Shown here: positions 29,778 through 32,250 of the stretch, in pieces
Numbering within the stretch: position 1 is the first letter of the stretch
Layout: the number at the start of each line of letters is the position of its first letter
Source: an uncultured Eubacteriales bacterium
GTDB taxonomy: Bacteria; Bacillota; Clostridia; Christensenellales; Aristaeellaceae
Assembly (NCBI GenBank): GCA_900317565.1
Contig: ONHI01000076.1
Location: 1 to 32,250, forward strand
Length of the DNA: 32,250 bases
Direction of reading: 5' to 3'
Position numbers and translations under genes: made by a program
The notes under the pieces: model-generated
Databases searched by the model: none
What the model saw: the letters and a program-made list of their open reading frames with translations, nothing else
What the model was told of the DNA's origin: nothing

Positions 29778-29804
29778 GTGGCGGGGGATATGATCCCCCG
29801 CCAC
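29778..29804. terminator. Bidirectional terminator between the binding protein and DUF2284 genes
   Basis: GTGGCGGGGGAT (29778-29789) pairs perfectly with 29793-29804 around ATG, followed by ATTTCTATT on the plus strand. Confidence 0.75.
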
Positions 29805-29808
29805 ATTT

Positions 29809-30357
29809 CTATTCGAGCAGGAAGCAGCTCGTATACGCGATCTTCTGCGGCCCGTAGTAATAGCCCATGCCGTTCTTCTGGCAGGTCTCCAGCACCAGCA
29901 TGCCGTAGGCCTCCATGGAGGACACCCGCTTGTCCGGGAAGCGGCACGGCGCGTCGGGATAGGTGCACTGCTTGCAGCGGGTGCAGGTGCCCGCGCCCAG
30001 GGCCAGCAGCCCCGGCCACTGCTCCAGCAGCTTCTCATGCAGCGCGGTGAAATGTTCCTTATGGGCGGCTTCAGCCTCCATCATGCCCTCGAAGTCCAGC
30101 GAATCCTCCACGTCGCCCACTGTCTGCACCAGTATGCCCTGCTTATACCCTCCGACCTGCGCCCGCAGCGCGTCCAGCTCCCCGCAGGCCGGGGGACAGC
30201 TCCAGTTCTTGCCGTAGGCCCCGCAGCTGTTCGCGCCGCACATGGCCCGCACCTCGTCCTTCAGTTCGATCGTGCCGGCGTCCAGCGGCCCGGCGTTGGT
30301 AAAGCCCGCCTCCCGCGCGAGGCCGGTCAGATATTCCATGTCCAGCATGGCGGTCAT
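29809..30357 (-). CDS. DUF2284 cysteine-rich putative metal-binding protein
   Basis: This 182-residue protein has two cysteine clusters: C40, C45, C54 and C58 (AMCGANSC... WSCPPAC) and C125, C128, C131 and C138 (CTRCKQC...PC), plus C159 and C178. The second cluster looks like a ferredoxin-type iron-sulfur site, and the whole matches DUF2284, a family without an established function. Its ATG overlaps the RACo-like stop codon by 4 nt, so the two are made together. It may bind iron-sulfur clusters and act with the upstream ATPase. Confidence 0.87.
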   Translation of the reverse strand: MTAMLDMEYLTGLAREAGFTNAGPLDAGTIELKDEVRAMCGANSCGAYGKNWSCPPACGELDALRAQVGGYKQGILVQTVGDVEDSLDFEGMMEAEAAHKEHFTALHEKLLEQWPGLLALGAGTCTRCKQCTYPDAPCRFPDKRVSSMEAYGMLVLETCQKNGMGYYYGPQKIAYTSCFLLE

Positions 30358-32069
30358 TCCTCCTCCTCATAGAAGTTCAACTGCTCCACGAATTCGTCCT
30401 GGAATTCGGGCAGCGTGGCCAGCTCCAGGAACTCGGTGGTCCGGGCGAGGGTCTCGGCCTCACGCCAGGCGTTCACATCGCACAGGGCCAGCTTCGCCCC
30501 GGCCCCGGCGGCGTTGCCCACGGGCACGATCACGTCCCGCAGCTCGACGGGGATCAGCCCGATGGCGCAGGCGCTGTCCGGGTTGATGTAATTGCCGAAG
30601 GCCCCGGCGATGTCCACCTCCCGGATGTCCCCGATGGCCACGCCCAGCCGCGCGGCCATCAGCCGCAGCCCGGCGGCCATGGCGGCCTTGGCCAGCTGCA
30701 CCTCCCGCACGTCCTTCTGGGTCAGGTAGACGCCGGTGTCCCCGATGTCGAAGCGGTCCCCGGCGGCCAGCCTGCCGCTGCCGTCCATATCCCCCCGGGC
30801 CAGCAACGCCGCCACCAGGTCCACCAGGCCGGAGCCACAGATGCCCCGGGCGGGACCCTCGCCGATCACGTGCCACTTCAGTTGGCCGTCCTCCAGCCAA
30901 GCGTGGTCGATGGCGCCGTCCGCGCCCCGCATGCCGCAGGCGATCTTCGCGCCTTCAAAGGCGGGCCCGGCGGCGGTGGAGCAGGCCACCCGACGGGTCC
31001 GGTCGCCCAGCACCAGCTCGCCGTTGGTGCCGATGTCGATCATCAGCGTCAGCCTGTCCCGCCGCAGCCAGTCGCCGCTGATCAGGCAGGCCACGGTGTC
31101 CGCGCCGACGAAGCCGCCGATGACCGGCAGCATGTACAGCAGCGCCCGGGGATGGGCGTGCAGGTCGCAGTCCGTCGCCCGCAGCGTCAGCGGCTGGCTG
31201 AGGGTGGGGTTATAGGGGGCCTTCACCAGGCTGTCCGGGGCGATGCCCAGGAAGAGGTGGTGCATGGCGGTGTTGCCCGCCAGGGACACGGCGAACACGC
31301 GCTCCCAGGAAACCCCCGCGGCGACGCACATGCGCCGTATGAGGCCGTCCACGACCTCCCGGGCGCAGCGGGACAGCTCGCCGGTGCCGTTGGCGAGGGC
31401 GTAATCCGCGCGGGAGATCACGTCGCCGCCGAACCGGGCCTGGGGATTGCGCTCGCCCGCGGTGGCGATAGTCGCGCCGGTGTTCGCATCGATCAGGTAG
31501 CCCGCCACGGAGGTGGTGCCCAGGTCGAAGGCGGCCATGTACATATCAGGCGCGTCGGCGCGGACCTCCAGCACGCGATCCCCGGAGATCACCGCCCACA
31601 CGCGGCCCTTGCGCTGAGCCAGCAGGTGTCCGAGACCCGCGCACACGGTAGGGTCGGGATCCTGCACAGTTATACCCTGCTTCGCCAGCGTCGCCGCGAG
31701 GCGGGTCCAGTCGGCGCTGCTCTCCCCCCGGAGGCAGGGCGGCACCTCCAATTGGACAGCACGGACCATGGGGTTCCATGCCATGTCGGCTCCGTTCGCG
31801 TCGGTCAGCACGCGGAGCTTTCCACTGGCCTCCGGCAGACGGACCTCCAGATCGCCGTCGACGGCGGTCTGGCACATCAATACCTGCTGCCAGCCTGCTT
31901 CCCCCGGCCTGCGAACCTCTGCTGCGCACTTTTTGCAGGTGCCCTTGCCCCCGCAAGGCGCGTCGGTCTCCAGGCCCGCGTCGATCCTCGCCTGTAGCAG
32001 CGTCGTGCCGGACGGCACCGCAATCTCCCTGTCCTCCCGGACAAATCGCACCCTGTATTCCATCGTCAT
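30354..32069 (-). CDS. RACo-like ferredoxin/ASKHA ATPase (DUF4445)
   Basis: This 571-residue protein has an N-terminal [2Fe-2S] ferredoxin domain with C39, C45, C48 and C66 (CX5CX2CX17C), a linker, and an ASKHA-type ATPase from about 177 (FDLGTTSVAG at 181-190, then GNTAMHHL and DIGTNGELVLG). This is the layout of the reductive activators of corrinoid proteins (RACo), which restore Co(I) in methyltransferases using ATP. No corrinoid protein or methyltransferase lies in the window, so the client is encoded elsewhere. The ATG at 32069 or 32063 is possible; GGGCGGG favours the second by spacing. It forms an operon with the DUF2284 gene. Confidence 0.9.
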   Translation of the reverse strand: MTMEYRVRFVREDREIAVPSGTTLLQARIDAGLETDAPCGGKGTCKKCAAEVRRPGEAGWQQVLMCQTAVDGDLEVRLPEASGKLRVLTDANGADMAWNPMVRAVQLEVPPCLRGESSADWTRLAATLAKQGITVQDPDPTVCAGLGHLLAQRKGRVWAVISGDRVLEVRADAPDMYMAAFDLGTTSVAGYLIDANTGATIATAGERNPQARFGGDVISRADYALANGTGELSRCAREVVDGLIRRMCVAAGVSWERVFAVSLAGNTAMHHLFLGIAPDSLVKAPYNPTLSQPLTLRATDCDLHAHPRALLYMLPVIGGFVGADTVACLISGDWLRRDRLTLMIDIGTNGELVLGDRTRRVACSTAAGPAFEGAKIACGMRGADGAIDHAWLEDGQLKWHVIGEGPARGICGSGLVDLVAALLARGDMDGSGRLAAGDRFDIGDTGVYLTQKDVREVQLAKAAMAAGLRLMAARLGVAIGDIREVDIAGAFGNYINPDSACAIGLIPVELRDVIVPVGNAAGAGAKLALCDVNAWREAETLARTTEFLELATLPEFQDEFVEQLNFYEEEE

Positions 32070-32093
32070 CCCGCCCGTACAGCAGTTTTCACC

Positions 32094-32122
32094 ATCATAA
32101 CATATTTCGGTGGATTAGCCAA
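32094..32122 (-). promoter_or_regulatory. Promoter of the RACo-DUF2284 operon
   Basis: TTGGCT (32117-32122), 17 bp, TATGAT (32094-32099) on the minus strand, just past the rRNA terminator. Confidence 0.6.
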
Positions 32123-32131
32123 CAACAAAAT

Positions 32132-32163
32132 AAAAAAGAGAGCCATTCATATGAATGACTCTC
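32132..32163 (-). terminator. Terminator of the rRNA operon
   Basis: On the minus strand GAGAGTCATTCAT pairs with ATGAATGGCTCTC (32138-32163, one wobble) and is followed by TTTTTTATTTT. Confidence 0.9.
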
Positions 32164-32170
32164 GATGAGA

Positions 32171-32250
32171 TCCGGCGACGACCTACCCTACCGGGCCGTT
32201 TCCAGCCAAGTACTATCAGCGTGCTGAGGCTTAACTTCTGTGTTCGGGAT
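32171..32250 (-). rRNA. rrf: 5S ribosomal RNA, 3' part
   Basis: On the minus strand the sequence reads ATCCCGAACACAGAAGTTAAGC at the window edge, then GATAGTACTTGG and ends GTCGTCGCCGGA, the conserved 3' two-thirds of bacterial 5S rRNA. The 5' end lies outside the window. It is the last gene of an rRNA operon on the minus strand. Confidence 0.93.

Overview
This is a GC-rich chromosomal stretch of a Bacillota (Clostridia-type) bacterium, probably a gut-associated lineage. The taxonomy is inferred from gene content: a Bacillus/Clostridium-style mrnC-rlmB-rae1-sigH cluster, a tRNA-Ile T-box leader, strong AGGAGG-type ribosome binding sites and near-consensus SigA promoters. Nearly all genes are housekeeping or metabolic. 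There is no transposase, integrase or phage gene.

Layout. 1-4.8 kb (minus strand): rhamnulokinase rhaB, then mini-RNase III (mrnC), 23S rRNA methyltransferase rlmB, the NYN nuclease rae1/yacP and the sigma factor sigH. 4.8-8.4 kb (plus): a MoxR ATPase / DUF58 / polytopic membrane protein operon. 8.5-10.9 kb (plus): a GNAT acetyltransferase and argS. 10.9-11.5 kb (plus): a mazEF-type toxin-antitoxin pair under a promoter buried in a 22-bp perfect palindrome. 11.6-13.3 kb (minus): an ACT-domain protein and an AOS-family PLP enzyme (BioF/Kbl-like). 13.3-14.3 kb: a gene-free repeat island. 14.3-17.7 kb: T-box leader and a long-form ileS. 17.8-20.4 kb (minus): a GH3 glycosidase whose 3' end runs out of frame into a YcxB-like membrane protein. 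20.5-22.1 kb (plus): dCMP deaminase and an M24 peptidase. 22.2-23.7 kb (minus): a membrane protein with five tandem His-Cys-Cys-Cys modules. 24.0-29.7 kb (plus): a SpoU methyltransferase, metY, and a polar amino acid ABC transporter. 29.8-32.07 kb (minus): a Cys-rich DUF2284 protein and a RACo-like ferredoxin/ASKHA ATPase. The right edge holds the 3' part of a 5S rRNA gene (minus) and its terminator.

The most interesting signals are non-coding or architectural. (1) A 24-codon, five-cysteine leader ORF with its own consensus promoter and strong Shine-Dalgarno precedes a CjaA-like (cysteine-type) solute-binding protein and is followed by competing small hairpins and an 18-bp hairpin. It looks like a cysteine-sensing attenuator next to metY. 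(2) Two 89-bp inverted copies of a long hairpin in the 13.5-14.2 kb island differ by compensatory base-pair changes while keeping the same terminal loop, so they are probably a conserved structured element. (3) The five-module HX4C...CX2C membrane protein is unusual. (4) 7-bp-period repeat arrays lie in many intergenic gaps and have entered the rlmB coding sequence. (5) The GH3/YcxB junction looks like a short deletion that removed a stop and a start codon.

Working together: metY and the ABC transporter with its Cys leader form a sulfur amino acid block; the mrnC-rlmB-rae1-sigH cluster handles ribosome and RNA maturation plus the transition-state sigma factor; rhaB and the GH3 enzyme point to plant or host glycan use.
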